Origin: Tetrapyrgos nigripes
Taxonomy: Eukaryota; Basidiomycota; Agaricomycetes; Agaricales; Campanellaceae
NCBI GenBank assembly: GCA_013368315.1
Contig: JAACJM010000078.1
Span: 186,001 to 250,000, forward strand
Direction of reading: 5' to 3'
Length of the DNA stretch: 64,000 bases
This document shows, one piece after another, positions 47,288-57,676 of this stretch (its first letter is position 1; each line of letters opens with the position of its first letter). The translations under genes were made by a program, and so were the position numbers. The notes under the pieces were generated by a model that made no database searches, was not told where the DNA came from, and was given only the letters and a program-made list of their open reading frames with translations.

Positions 47288-47401
47288 GCGCTAAGAGACT
47301 CATGTTTTCTTTCATTCCGGAGTTTTTCTTGTCTACGTCTTAAAGCTCCGACTACTAGCGACGCTCAACGCGCTCTAGATTTTTTAGGACCCCCAACTTG
47401 A

Positions 47402-48109
47402 ATGCCAGGAAAGCACGTCCGATTTGCGACTCTTCCTACTTTGCATACTACGTCTACTGTTACGCCTCCATCTCCATCACGCTTGTCTCACTCGTCTCAC
47501 TACTATGGCTCTCCACACTCGCCGTCTTACCATGACCACAGGCACCACTCAGAGTCTCGTCACGGCTCTACTAGCCCCAGGTCCCCTTACTCATACTCCT
47601 CCCGAGGCCCTCAACTTCACAAATACCTCGTCTACTCTCACTCCCATCCCGGTGTACGCTTCGATGTCCGGCTTCCCCCTTCCACGATGACTATCTCCTC
47701 ATCCTCCACCTACATTCCCCAACGAACTCTCTCCGAACCAGCCATCTCACCCCCAGTGGCGTCTCTCACCCTCTCCATCCCACATCTCAGCCCACACTGG
47801 CGCATCTTCGTCACTCCCTCCAACGGGGTCTTCATCACTCTCCGCGACGTGTTTGACGCGGTATATTATACCCTCCGTACGCGAATCACTGAATCCGAGT
47901 ACCGCTCTATCAGGTCTCCGGATGATTTGAAGAGGGTTAATAGGGCGTACGTGGACAGGTACAGAAAGGTTGGGGAGAGGGATAGATATGTGGGAGAAGC
48001 AGAGAAGCAAGGTGGAGTGAGGAGAGTTGACTTCCTAGCTGGACATACGAGGTTTGAGGGGATTTCGGTCATGAGCGATGGGAGGACGTATGTCCTTCAC
48101 ATGTCGTAG
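47402..48109 (+). CDS. DUF6699-type protein
   Basis: 235 aa, single exon. The N-terminal 120 residues are Ser/Pro/His-rich and probably disordered. The C-terminal domain (about 125-232) begins LSIPHLSPHWRIFVTPSNGV, continues ITLRDVFDAVYYTLR, and ends GVRRVDFLAGHTRFEGISVM. This matches the pattern of the basidiomycete DUF6699 domain as I remember it: a W near the start, a DV-x2-A-x3-L helix, and a final RVDFL-x6-F-x-G. The function of the family is unknown. The context gives no further clue: a LINE fragment lies upstream and an intergenic gap downstream. Confidence 0.8.
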   Translation: MPGKHVRFATLPTLHTTSTVTPPSPSRLSHSSHYYGSPHSPSYHDHRHHSESRHGSTSPRSPYSYSSRGPQLHKYLVYSHSHPGVRFDVRLPPSTMTISSSSTYIPQRTLSEPAISPPVASLTLSIPHLSPHWRIFVTPSNGVFITLRDVFDAVYYTLRTRITESEYRSIRSPDDLKRVNRAYVDRYRKVGERDRYVGEAEKQGGVRRVDFLAGHTRFEGISVMSDGRTYVLHMS

Positions 48110-49417
48110 GCGCCTGGCTCTTCTTCCCGCCACTGTCTCCCATAACGATCCTTATCATTCTATTAATGTCTCTAATGACCGTCGCTTCCTCTCATCTTCT
48201 ATTCTTCTTCATCAATGATATACCCCATCGGACTACTTTGTTTTATACCATCCGGACGCTCAATCGTTGGACTCTGCTTGTTGCATATTGTATCCTTTGC
48301 TTTCTTCTCGTCTTTTCCACCCTACAGAATGTCACTGTATCACTTTCTCTTCTTTACACCCTTCTCTCGAGGTTGCCATTCCCATTCTCTTTCGGGTTTC
48401 GTCTCCACGTATGTATCTGCTCACGGACAGCTTTAACTATTTGATTTATACGTACTTGTTCTATTCCTCCTCTTTCTCTATATTACGCAAATTTCTCCCT
48501 TACTTATTCTTCCTTTATTCTACCTTTTATCTCTCTATGTCTACCTACGCTCACCTCATGTTTTATGCTCCTATGCTCTCAAATATATGATATCATTATT
48601 CACTCACTAGTCCCTTTGTTCCTTCCGAAGTTTGGATGTTGTAACGATCATCCTCTGCTTTCCTTAGTTCCCGCTAGATGATCAGCGAACTTCTTGGACT
48701 GGTCGGGACTAACAACTTTTAAACTAAGTAGACCCCAATATAGTGAGATATTCTCAAGGTCGGCGAATTGAATGAACGCCTTGTTTTTTCATCCTTCAAT
48801 GATGTATATGATATGAAGGTTACGGAACTTAGGGCTACTGCGGCCTGTGCTACGACCAGACCCAATAGACCATGACTGTTCGGAGAGGATATGAATACTC
48901 GGAAGCAAGTACATGCCTTTGTGCTTGGCCTTCAAGCTTCAAGGTGGGGACTCGGATAGAAGAAAGCTGCGAGGCGGTGAAGCTACGGTCTGTTATACGG
49001 TTCCTGGGGTGGTTTGTACGGATCATGGCTCGTCGTCACTTATCCTTTTTGATCCATGTTCTAAATGGTCAGGATCTTTCTTCTGAAAATTCGACGCTCA
49101 ACTCTCAACCTGCAGGACCCATAAGACGGAGATGACTGCCAGTGAAATCAGAGCAAAGTTGAGTCCTTAACAACCGTCGCACCGGTATCGACATCCTCTA
49201 AGTAAATGACTTCTTGGTTAGTGTACTCTTCCCGCTGGCTTGGCTTCCGCCCATAGTGCCATTAGCATCACTCTTGTGGTAGAGCTCAACTGAGGAGTTC
49301 ATTTGGAAGTTGAGCTACTTAGGTATCCTCCGAGAGTTCCGCATACATACCGGCCTAGAACGAGTGCCTGGATTTTCAGAGTTCTTATTCTTTCTTGGAG
49401 GTAGCAGCCACAGCAGG
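48110..49417. other. Intergenic region
   Basis: No gene is recognised. Bases 48166-48590 are pyrimidine-rich and give three overlapping chance ORFs; they probably include the 3' UTR of the preceding gene. Confidence 0.45.
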
Positions 49418-49425
49418 TATAAAAG
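49418..49425 (+). promoter_or_regulatory. TATA box of the double-psi-barrel gene
   Basis: TATAAAAG stands 68 bp upstream of the start codon at 49493, with no ATG in between. Confidence 0.6.
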
Positions 49426-49492
49426 AGTCTCTGAACTCGAAGAGTTATCCTCAGCTTTCAGACAAGCTAAGTCATCATCAGCGTTACTCACA

Positions 49493-50099
49493 ATGGCCTT
49501 CACCAAATCTACTCTCATCTCTCTCTTCACCCTCGCCGCAGTCGGAACCGTGGGCGCCGCTGCTCAGAACCCCAACTGTGCCACTGGTGGAGGTTTCGTT
49601 GGACATGGTAAGTATCTACACGTTGTCCTCTTCATCCCTCTCTCAAACCGTATTCAATGTTCATCTTTACTAACTGCCATTTTTTCTCATCATTTTCTCG
49701 AAATCATTCTAAAATTCTTCCTATCTAGCATTCCCGTTCAACCGCACCTCTCTTCCAGACGATTTCATCCCTTGTGGAGGAAACTGTCCTCCTCCTTCCC
49801 CGTTCACCCTCCCGATCGCCTTGCCTTCTGATTTGTTCAAGGGTGCGGATGTCTGTTGCAGTACTTTTACTCTTACTTGTGAGTACTGTTTTTGAATACC
49901 TTCGTGGTTTCACACCTTCAACGACTGATTCACACAAAATCTACTTGTAGTCAATGGAAGAACCGCACAAGGCACCTACGCGTACAAGTCCTCCAGCCGT
50001 GCCGGTACTCAGAACTTGGCTCTGGATGAAGATCTCTTTGACAAGTTGGGCGGAGATGTGACTATTGGAGAACTTTTCCCAGTTAAATATTGCTTGTGA
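49493..50099 (+). CDS. Secreted double-psi beta-barrel (expansin/RlpA-like) protein
   Basis: Exons 49493-49607, 49729-49878 and 49951-50099 join in frame to 137 aa. Residues 1-24 form a signal peptide (basic MAFTK, hydrophobic LISLFTLAAVGTVGA). The mature protein has cysteines in NCATGGG, IPCGGNC, DVCC and the final KYCL, which suggests disulfides. The end TFNGRTAQGTYAY...QNLALDEDLFDKLGG...GELFPVKYCL resembles the second half of double-psi barrels of the expansin/RlpA-like type, in which L-L-F-x2-L-G precedes the last strand. The normal DC-P-C motif and catalytic Asp are not evident, so a binding or inhibitor role is as likely as wall loosening. It would act outside the cell. Confidence 0.6.
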
Positions 50100-50539
50100 T
50101 GCGATGCTTGCTCTTCTGCGATGGATCATGGTGATTAAGTAGTATACATGTAGATATATGTATACCTATGTAAATGCCTATGGTCGCTGGGTCAGCATTA
50201 ATTCGAATTGGAGAATGGCATAGTTTTGTCAGAGATGAATCAAGCAGCGAGCCGCCCAAAGGTATTGTGGATAATTGCATGGTAGTTCTCCGGCGGAATA
50301 TAGCCACTACTAGTATACGCCGCTTGAAGATGTAGCGAGAAACACCTGAATACGATTCTCGTATGTACGTTACATATATACACACGTAGTGGAGTACTGT
50401 ATATATCGTCAGTCTGGATACTCGAGGCTATATGTACGTCACAATCAATACAAGTGATCATACCTTTCAAGAACTCAAGGTGTTACTGGGCTCGTGTACA
50501 TAAGGTCCTGTAGATCTCCTGAAGAAATCGAGTTACGCG
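50100..50539. other. Downstream spacer
   Basis: Probably 3' UTR of the secreted-protein gene and spacer; no other feature seen. Confidence 0.4.
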
Positions 50540-50850
50540 TATTACGAGGCCGAATGAAATGAGGCTGAGTTCTTTACACTCCGTTTCCGCGTGTGGCGGT
50601 GCATATTCATCCCGTCTCCTCCCGTGCTGTTGTTTCCGGTTTCCTCCTTGCCCATATCCGCAGTCCCTGTATTTCTTAACATGACCAAACAACATTGTTG
50701 TCCAAATATCTTTGCGACCGATAACAAAAGTTTCCAATCTTAATCTTTCATTTTCATTGTCTTTTTTCCTCTCGATCTCTTTGTCTTGTTCTTTTTTGAT
50801 TGCTTTCCTTTCTCTTTTGCTCTCTTTCATTTTTTCGTTATCTTTCTCCC
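50540..50850 (-). repeat. Dispersed repeat, copy 2 (inverted partner of 45196-45510)
   Basis: The minus strand reads KEQDKEIERKK..., ERLRLETFVIGRKDI and LFGHVKKYRDCGYG, paralleling copy 1. It begins TTACGAGGCCGAATGAAATG at 50543. The same end motif recurs alone at about 52928 (TTACGAGGCCTTTAGGCTGA) and, inverted, at 32697-32740. The purine-rich side extends further (to about 51000) than in copy 1. Confidence 0.85.
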
Positions 50851-51293
50851 TCTCGATCTCTTGTCTTGTTCTTCATCTCTTATTTTCTTTTCGTTTTTCC
50901 TCTGTTTTCCTCATGATTTCTTCTACGTCTTGTTCTCTCTGCTAGCTCCTTTTCTTGTCTTCTCTCCTTTCCTCATGATCCATTTGTCTTGCTCTTCTCT
51001 GCTCACTTTTTTTCTCAATCTTTTAACTTTCAATTCAAGAATTTACACATCATTGAACCAGCATAGATACTATGTGCTTACAGCCTTGTTTGTTTTATTT
51101 CTCGTCTCAATCTTCTTTGAATCAATCATTCATGAGGCTTGCTGCCCTTATTTCTCTCTTCCCTTCTATTTTGACGAGTTTGCTCAAACATATATTCCTT
51201 CTTCCTCTTCATATTCTGGTCTTTCGAATTCCTCAACTCTCCGGTCTGATGCCAAACAAACATTCATTTAGGTTTTTGCAGCAATACTGATCT
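50851..51293. other. Pyrimidine-rich spacer
   Basis: Strong C/T bias on the plus strand gives overlapping chance ORFs in two frames; nothing recognised. Confidence 0.5.
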
Positions 51294-51884
51294 CGCAGCT
51301 CACTGTACTGGTACAGTGCACCCGTCTCTATAATCATATGGGTTGATTCTGAGCTTTGTACTGTACAGGTATGGGTATGGGGGTACAGCAGTATTTTACG
51401 GGATACTGGGTCTTCTAGGTACAAAATGTTGAGAGACAGTCATTTTTTAATGCATATAGATTTGGTCATTCAAGAATTTATAAATCCAACATAACTCGTA
51501 CATTGCTCATCTAAGTGGTTTTTGTGGTGAGATACTGTAGTTGGGATATGGTCAAATGCCCCATAGTGTCCTTATTGTGCGGATTTCGCTCAAACATAAT
51601 ATCCAGGTACAAAATCAGAAGGATATAATCATTATTACAAATTTTTAGACTACAGAGAACACATCAAAGGTGAGGAGTTCAGCAGAATATCATAGCCGAG
51701 GTCTGGCCGACCCATACACTGTACAAACCTGTAAGACAGGCATAAAGGATATGGTCATGTACGGGCTACACCCGTACCATACAAGCCTGTATTTTTCTTC
51801 CCAAAATGTCCCATACGATACAGGGTCATATTTTTATATGGTACCCATATAACCATATGGATACTGGGACAGTGCGTAGCTCTA
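51294..51884. mobile_element. Degenerate MITE of the TAGGGCT family
   Basis: The right end reads, inverted, TAGAGCTACGCACTGTCCCA, close to the ends of the MITEs at 28793 and 44470. The left end GCAGCTCACTGTACTGG is more diverged. GTAC-containing repeats lie near both ends (GGGTATGGGGGTACAG; GGCTACACCCGTACCATAC). No target duplication was found. Confidence 0.5.
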
Positions 51885-53135
51885 GTTCACTGCCAGCATG
51901 CATCTCCACATACTTACTTTCTTTGTTCTAGTACCTCTTGTATCAACCAACTTTGGCTTTAAAGGCTCCATCTCTAACAGAGTCTCTTCCAGAACCAGCA
52001 TACCTATGCCTGCTCCCAATGAGCCAGGCTATACACCATAAGCCAAGGCCCAATATGCAGCCCACTTGACATACTATCAATGGCTCAGCTTTTATTTTCT
52101 ACCCCTATGTTCAGGATACCTAAAATTTTTTGGCACATAGTGTTCTCTCATAACCACCAGAAGTCTGTAACACTTCCTGTTTCATACCACATATCGAAAA
52201 ATCCAGGTGATTCCCTGTTTTACAGTGACAGGTTTTTTGGTGCCTGCTCCTATTCCTATTTTCTCTCCTTACTGTTGTCCCTACTAAATGATTTTTACTC
52301 ACCTAGGTCCCTGAAAAGAGCTACATCACTCGCTTACTCTCCCATCTTTCAATTCCCCCAGAAATGGACATATACATGTGTGGAGGCATAAGATTGTAAC
52401 CTAAACCGCTCCTCAATTTACTTCAAGTCTGGCAAATGTGCAATGTGGTTTTCCGCCATCAACCCAAAGTAACAGCGATCCCAAGTCCAACGCAGTGGAG
52501 AAATTGCAAAGGTGCTCAAAGAGGTGTGTACTTCTAAAGTGAGTTATTCGTATATTCAGGATGAATACATAGGTTCAAGGAAACAAAAACCATGTATGAT
52601 ATTCTTTTGTTTGAAGAGGGATTATTACTACAGGAAGGACAGATCCTGGGGCCTCGTACTCGCCATGTGCAGCGTTGGCCCACATCACTTTCATATGGTA
52701 CGAGAATGTCAAATAGGGGTTAGATACAGGTATAGCTACCTGTGGCTCAAGGACTCAAGAGTGAACTAGCGGACTACGCTACAAGCGAAGTATAACATCG
52801 ATATCGGTTAAGTAGAAGTAACTCTGTGACTGTCCTATGTATTGCTCATTCATCAAGAAGGTATGACGCTCTGAGGAACTCCGGGTTACAAGATCTGTGA
52901 TCTGATCCAGGATCGCAGCCACAGCTGGTTATTAGTTACGAGGCCTTTAGGCTGAGTTAATTTATGTCGTCGTTTCTCAGAGCGACCTCCCAGATCTTTT
53001 CCACGGGTTCAATCTCCCACCCCTAAGCCAGTCTCTGTCGTTCCCGACAACCGAAATGTTTAGACTCGGTCTGGACCTCAGCCGAAAAACCCCCAACAAC
53101 TGTACATACGTCACGGCGTGGGCCACTGGTCACTT
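51885..53135. other. Unassigned region
   Basis: No gene is recognised. A short copy of the TTACGAGGCC...GAGGCTGAG repeat end is near 52928. ORFs are below 105 codons. Confidence 0.4.
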
Positions 53136-53651
53136 CTTTCCCGTGGAAAGTGATAGTTGTAAAATGTAATGATTTTGCAGAAAAATGAGAACGAAGTTGA
53201 CCGGTTTTTCACCCTGTCTTTCTTTCAGAAAGCCTTGTTCTGAAAAGGGAGATTGGACAGTATAATTTTCCTGGTTGAAAAACTGATTGGAAAAAACATG
53301 ATGAAAAAGATTTCTTTTTCGTCCCCTTTTTCATCCTGAAAAAGAAACGTCACATAGAAAACAGGATGATTGTATTGTGGCTGTATTGTTGTCACCTACT
53401 TTTTGGGATTGAAAAATAATATCTTTATTGAGATGAAAAAGGAGTTGAAAAAGAAATCTTTTCCATTGTCTTTTTCCTAATCAAGTTTTTAACAGAAAAA
53501 TTCTACTTTTTCCAATCTGCTTTTTCGGAACGAGGCTTTCAGAAAGAAAAACAGGGTGAAAAACCAGTCAACTTTGTTCTCATTTTTCTGCTCGTCAAAA
53601 AAGTAGATGCAAAATCATTACATTTTACAACTATCACTTTCCGCGGGAAAG
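53136..53651. mobile_element. MITE with long inverted arms (516 bp)
   Basis: The left end is CTTTCCCGTGGAAAGTGATA and the right end is its inverted copy with a few changes. The arms match for at least 110 bp, through TTGTAAAATGTAATGATTTT, GAGAACGAAGTTGAC and AGGGTGAAAAACC to CTTTCTGAAAG. The middle is rich in GAAAAAG/CTTTTTC words. No coding sequence and no clear target duplication. The terminal 15 bases are themselves nearly palindromic. Confidence 0.88.
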
Positions 53652-54820
53652 CAGACTCCTGTATAGTCTTGTAAATCGTATTTTGTTCTGAATTTATTCT
53701 ATTTTTAGCTATTTAGTACTTACATAGTACGGTAGGGCAGGACAGCAACGAGAGGGCGGGATGACACGCTGGCGGTGATGTGTCGTCAGTGCAATGTATA
53801 GGAAACGGCGGGAAAGCGCCCAGCCTCGGTCCCACATGTAGCCGAAGTCTCTACCACTTACTGGCACTGGTACCTCCCCTATACCCAGCCTTACTCAGCT
53901 CCCTGCTCCCTATAAGTCCCCCAACTTTAACGGACTTGGGGAAGGTAAGAGATATCGCCTTGTATACAAGCGGATCAACGATTGCTTACCGGCTTGTATA
54001 CACCTGGGTATTTGGTAATATGAGGTGCCCTCAGCAAGGATACGGGTTTTACGGGTAAGGGTATGGGTGGGCTCAAAGTTAGCCATGGTATACCCTAGGC
54101 TCGGTTCCATCCGCTCTGCTGAACCACTGCCGGCAGTTCTAAGCCCCCATTCAAACTCCGCCAGGGCGCCTTTCTACCAACCGACGGGAACAAGTCTAGG
54201 TATTCTAGCAGCGCATTTCATGCGCCAGTCCCCGACTCCGTTTGAAGCAGCGTCTCATTTCCATTTCGTTTTCTCTCTTGTCTACGTATCTATCATGATC
54301 AAAGATAAACGGAAAGGTATGGACACTCTTTTCATTTCAACTCCTTATCATTGGAATTGATACCCACTTGTGTTACATTTTGATATTCTTCATATATGTC
54401 AAGAGAATTGATCAAGGTATTCAAATTTGTTTCAATACCTTTCATTTGTGGGACAAACTCAGGCCATCGATCTCTTTCCTCCAAAAACTGTGGTCAATAC
54501 AAATCAATCTGGTCAAAAATTACGTTTTGTGAGGATTCTTGTTCACATCCAGAGTCTGAATCAACTTCTGGATGGTCAAAAATAATGTCAACAATGGTGC
54601 CAAACAAACTGGCCAAAATTTTTTAAACCACGGTTACACAATCTTCATCCCCAAACATAGAAACACAACTTTCAGGCCTATAGAATGAAAACAGTTGAGC
54701 CAGATCCTTGTCAGACAAACTGAACAACATTCTCAATTGAGTGATAAAAAAATGGGAAAGGACAACAGATAATGAGTTGGACTTTCCTTGAAAACCTACA
54801 GTCTGAATACGATATTCAAC
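53652..54820. other. Unassigned region with repeat fragment
   Basis: No intact gene. Bases 54185-54255 (TCTAGCAGCGCATTTCATGC, then GCCAGTCCCCGACTCC) recur inverted at 32575-32665 and directly at about 56400-56445, so they are part of a dispersed repeat. Confidence 0.5.
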
Positions 54821-55351
54821 TCAATCGTTTTTCATTATGGTAGCCACTGGAATAGAAATTACAAGTTCAGCCAGAAATTGAGATGATTGAGAGTCAAAAG
54901 AACAGACTATGACATCAACAGTGGCAGGGGTCATTAGCCAATGTTTGAAGCCTTTGACAGCCCTGGATTGAACCATTAAATATAAAATCTTTTGGCCAAG
55001 AAGATGACAAAAGCCCTCACTGAATTCACAGTCTATTATTTGACACTTGGCTTGATGCTCATGGGCAGACGAAGTCACAATAGACGAGTTCTCAGCAAGA
55101 GCCAGCTTTTCAGCAACAAAATTGGCAATGAAACGAGCTCTCAACACTTTTGATTGCTTTTTAGGTGCACTATGGTCAACACACTGGTGAATATGGAGAA
55201 GGTCTATAACAGACAAACATTGTAAAGACTCAGACAATGTTGGAACGAGAAACAAAGGGGAAGCATTGGCAGTGAGACAAAGACATTGGCAGAGAGTTGT
55301 GGTGATAACAGTGAAGAAGCAGGTCATGGCACATGTCTGGACATTAATCAA
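54821..55351 (-). CDS. Unrecognised 176-aa ORF
   Basis: The frame is open for 176 codons with a hydrophobic, Cys-rich N-terminus (CAMTCFFTVITTTLCQCLCL), which could be a signal or membrane segment, and a mixed C-terminus with no known motif. A segment near 55095-55145 resembles 56715-56760 and 56445-56480, so the ORF overlaps dispersed repeat sequence and may be a chance frame. Confidence 0.25.
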   Translation of the reverse strand: MINVQTCAMTCFFTVITTTLCQCLCLTANASPLFLVPTLSESLQCLSVIDLLHIHQCVDHSAPKKQSKVLRARFIANFVAEKLALAENSSIVTSSAHEHQAKCQIIDCEFSEGFCHLLGQKILYLMVQSRAVKGFKHWLMTPATVDVIVCSFDSQSSQFLAELVISIPVATIMKND

Positions 55352-55532
55352 GATTAATCAAGTGGCATGTAAGTGCCCTTTTATTATTGCTGTTTGATGA
55401 AGCGGTTAGATTATCATTTTTCCCACTGCAAGCTCCCAGTCATACCCTATCATTTTGCTCCTCTGTCTGTTCTCTGCTAGCCTTAGGCAACCCCCTAGAA
55501 TCAAAGCATTGTTGATGTATACCTCCATACTA
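55352..55532. other. Spacer
   Basis: Nothing recognised before the fold-back repeat. Confidence 0.4.
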
Positions 55533-55699
55533 ATCAGTAAAATAACACTTTTGTAAAGGGTATAGAGGTATAGAGGAAGGGGGGCATGTGCAGGACTATA
55601 CCACCTATATGGCTCTATACGGTATAGGTGGTATAGTCCAGCGCATGCCCCCCTTCCTCTATACTTCTATACCCTTTACAAAAGTGTTATTTTACTGAT
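55533..55699. repeat. 167-bp near-perfect palindrome
   Basis: The left arm ATCAGTAAAATAACACTTTT is mirrored at the right end (AAAAGTGTTATTTTACTGAT). The arms (about 75 bp) include GGGTATAGAGGTATAGAGGA and the run GGGGGGCATG, and meet around TGGCTCTATACGG. Only a few positions differ between arms. There is no coding sequence; TA-rich flanks would suit a Tc1/mariner-type MITE. Confidence 0.92.
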
Positions 55700-56886
55700 A
55701 TACACTTTGACATCTGTTTTACAGACTTATTTTTATTAAAATTCTATTTTTCTTCTGCGCTTCACGCAGGACATCAAACAGTAAGGTTCTGCCAATCCCA
55801 CTGATTTTTCTCACAGCATGACTAAATGACACTGAAGAAGAAGTATGTTTGAGGCTGCAGAATCAAAGTAAGTGGCCAAATTGGACCAGGTATCCCAAAG
55901 ACAATGAGTACACAAAAATTCTATCATTTAACCATTGACCTGAAGAATTCGTGCTAAATCAAGACACTGACAGGGAAAAGACTAGTTTTCTTTCATACCT
56001 AGTAAGTAGCCTAGTTTTTTCAACTACGAGCACAGCCAAGGAGGAAATTCCAAGCGAGTAAGGGCTCTAGGGGTCAAAGCTGGATTCTCCCACTGCATGC
56101 TACACCAACTACCCAAAAAAGCTCATAATGCATACTACACATGTCTCAAAATCATATATTAGTTGTATAGTACCTCAGAATACAGAGGGATAGCACCAGG
56201 GAGCCTCACCAAAGGGTGGGAGCTCTGGCAGACGACATATCTGGACATGTGCCATGAGCTGAAGAAGCCGATGGAACGGGATGGAAACAAATGGCCTCAC
56301 GCGGAGATCTCCATTTCAAAATTTAAACCCCCTTGCCAGGACCGGCTGATCGATCGGTGGGACACGTCCCTCTCCTCCCTCTGGTCAGAGTCGGGGATTC
56401 TTAGCGGTGCATTTCATGCGCCAGTCCCCGACTCCTTATTGACAAGAGTAAGGTTTTTAGCAAGGAAATTCTGTTCGGCTTTCAGTACGATGCGTATTGG
56501 CTGTCATTTTAAGATAGGTACAGCTGGTACCGGTACTAGGTCCTATGCGCAGATCTTGTTCCAGCGGCCCATTGTTACCAGTCCGCGCAGACCACCTCAT
56601 TCCCTCACAATCTGAGGGAACGGGTTCATGTGACTGGTACCCTTTGTACCCTCTTTTCTGCAGCGAAATGGGTAGGTTACTTGAACGTTGGTTAATAACA
56701 AGAGGTTTTCCACAAGAGTAAGTCTTTCAGCAAGGAAATTGGCAATGAAGCTAGCCATTGTCATTTCGAAGTAGACGAAACTATTGGTACAATTTGTAGA
56801 TGATTCAACGACTAAAAGGAAGTGAAACTATTGGTACAGCTAGTAAAGAAAATACCGTAAAGAAAGTACCAATGAAAACCTTATAC
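55700..56886. other. Unassigned region with repeat fragments
   Basis: No intact gene. The 56163-56615 frame (150 codons) overlaps the dispersed TTTCATGCGCCAGTCCCCGA repeat and is not convincing. Confidence 0.4.
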
Positions 56887-57040
56887 TCATTTCTTTTTCG
56901 TTGGACTCTTGGTAGACACACTCTGGTTACTAGTAGACTTGGTTTTTTTGGGAGGAGGATCTTCATCTGAGTCGGTTGTAATGGATTTGGCTTGTTGTTG
57001 AATACTGCCGGTAGCGGTGGAGGTGGTGATACGCAACTCA
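56887..57040 (-). pseudogene. C-terminal tail of the same unknown gene family as 28252-28409
   Basis: The minus strand reads RITTSTATGSIQQQAKSITT, then DSDEDPPPKKTKSTSNQ, and ends KSPTKKK before TGA at 56887-56889. Order and composition (Thr/Ser, then DSD-DPPP, then a lysine-rich end) match the tail right of the copia element. The upstream part is absent or cut off by the gypsy element. The function is unknown. Confidence 0.45.
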
Positions 57041-57676
57041 AAAAGAGTCACACGAGACGCTCAAAGGCTGAACAATAGCCGGAGAATCCCGTAGGGTCGA
57101 GGGAGAGGACGAATACGAAGACCTGAAGAAAACTTGGGGAAAATAACCGTAAGTGGCTGAACTGGGATATTGACTGGGAAATACTGATAATGCCGTTATA
57201 GAGATAAAACTCTACTAACAGCCGAGGTGACGCTGGGAGAGGAAACACTGGGAAAACGCTGGGAGACTGGGACTCGAGAGTGACACTGGGATAATCTGAG
57301 TTTTATTCACGAGTATCTAGAAACTATTTATATGTAAACTGAGTATTTTTGAAACATGTATCGTAGTTCGGAAGTCTGAACTAAAACAAATAAAGCTGTA
57401 GAAAGGAAGTAAGGAAGTAACAGATGAATAAGTAAAACATGTATGTGAAATAAAACATGTAAAAGAAAAGCAAAACCCGTAAGATGAAGGATATGGTCCG
57501 AATAAATGAAATAATGGAAACATGAAATAAGTAATCAATCTAGAAGAGTCCGAAATACCTAAAACAAACGCGTCGCGAAAAAGCGTAGATAGGGGAAACT
57601 AATGTAGTAACCGAATAACGGTACTACATATACCCAGCACTCGAGAATGCAACTGTCCCCAGTTGCCAGAGAGTCA
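57041..57676 (-). other. Presumed 3' LTR region of the gypsy element
   Basis: Non-coding sequence directly after the integrase stop. The purine stretch ACTGGGGACAG near 57655 may be the polypurine tract, and GAATAAAAC at about 57299-57307 may be a poly(A) signal, both on the minus strand. TG and CA boundaries cannot be verified from one copy. Confidence 0.4.

Noticed and set aside
48166..48590. Three overlapping ORFs after the DUF6699-type gene
   Set aside because: Pyrimidine-rich non-coding sequence opens all three frames; no domain, no codon bias.
50712..51290. Plus-strand Phe/Ser/Leu-rich ORFs as a membrane protein
   Set aside because: They come from strong C/T bias in the antisense of a purine-rich repeat; two frames are open at once and no topology or start is convincing.
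57041..57676. Exact 3' LTR limits for the gypsy element
   Set aside because: With only one LTR in the window, TG/CA ends and target duplication cannot be tested, so no precise LTR is annotated.
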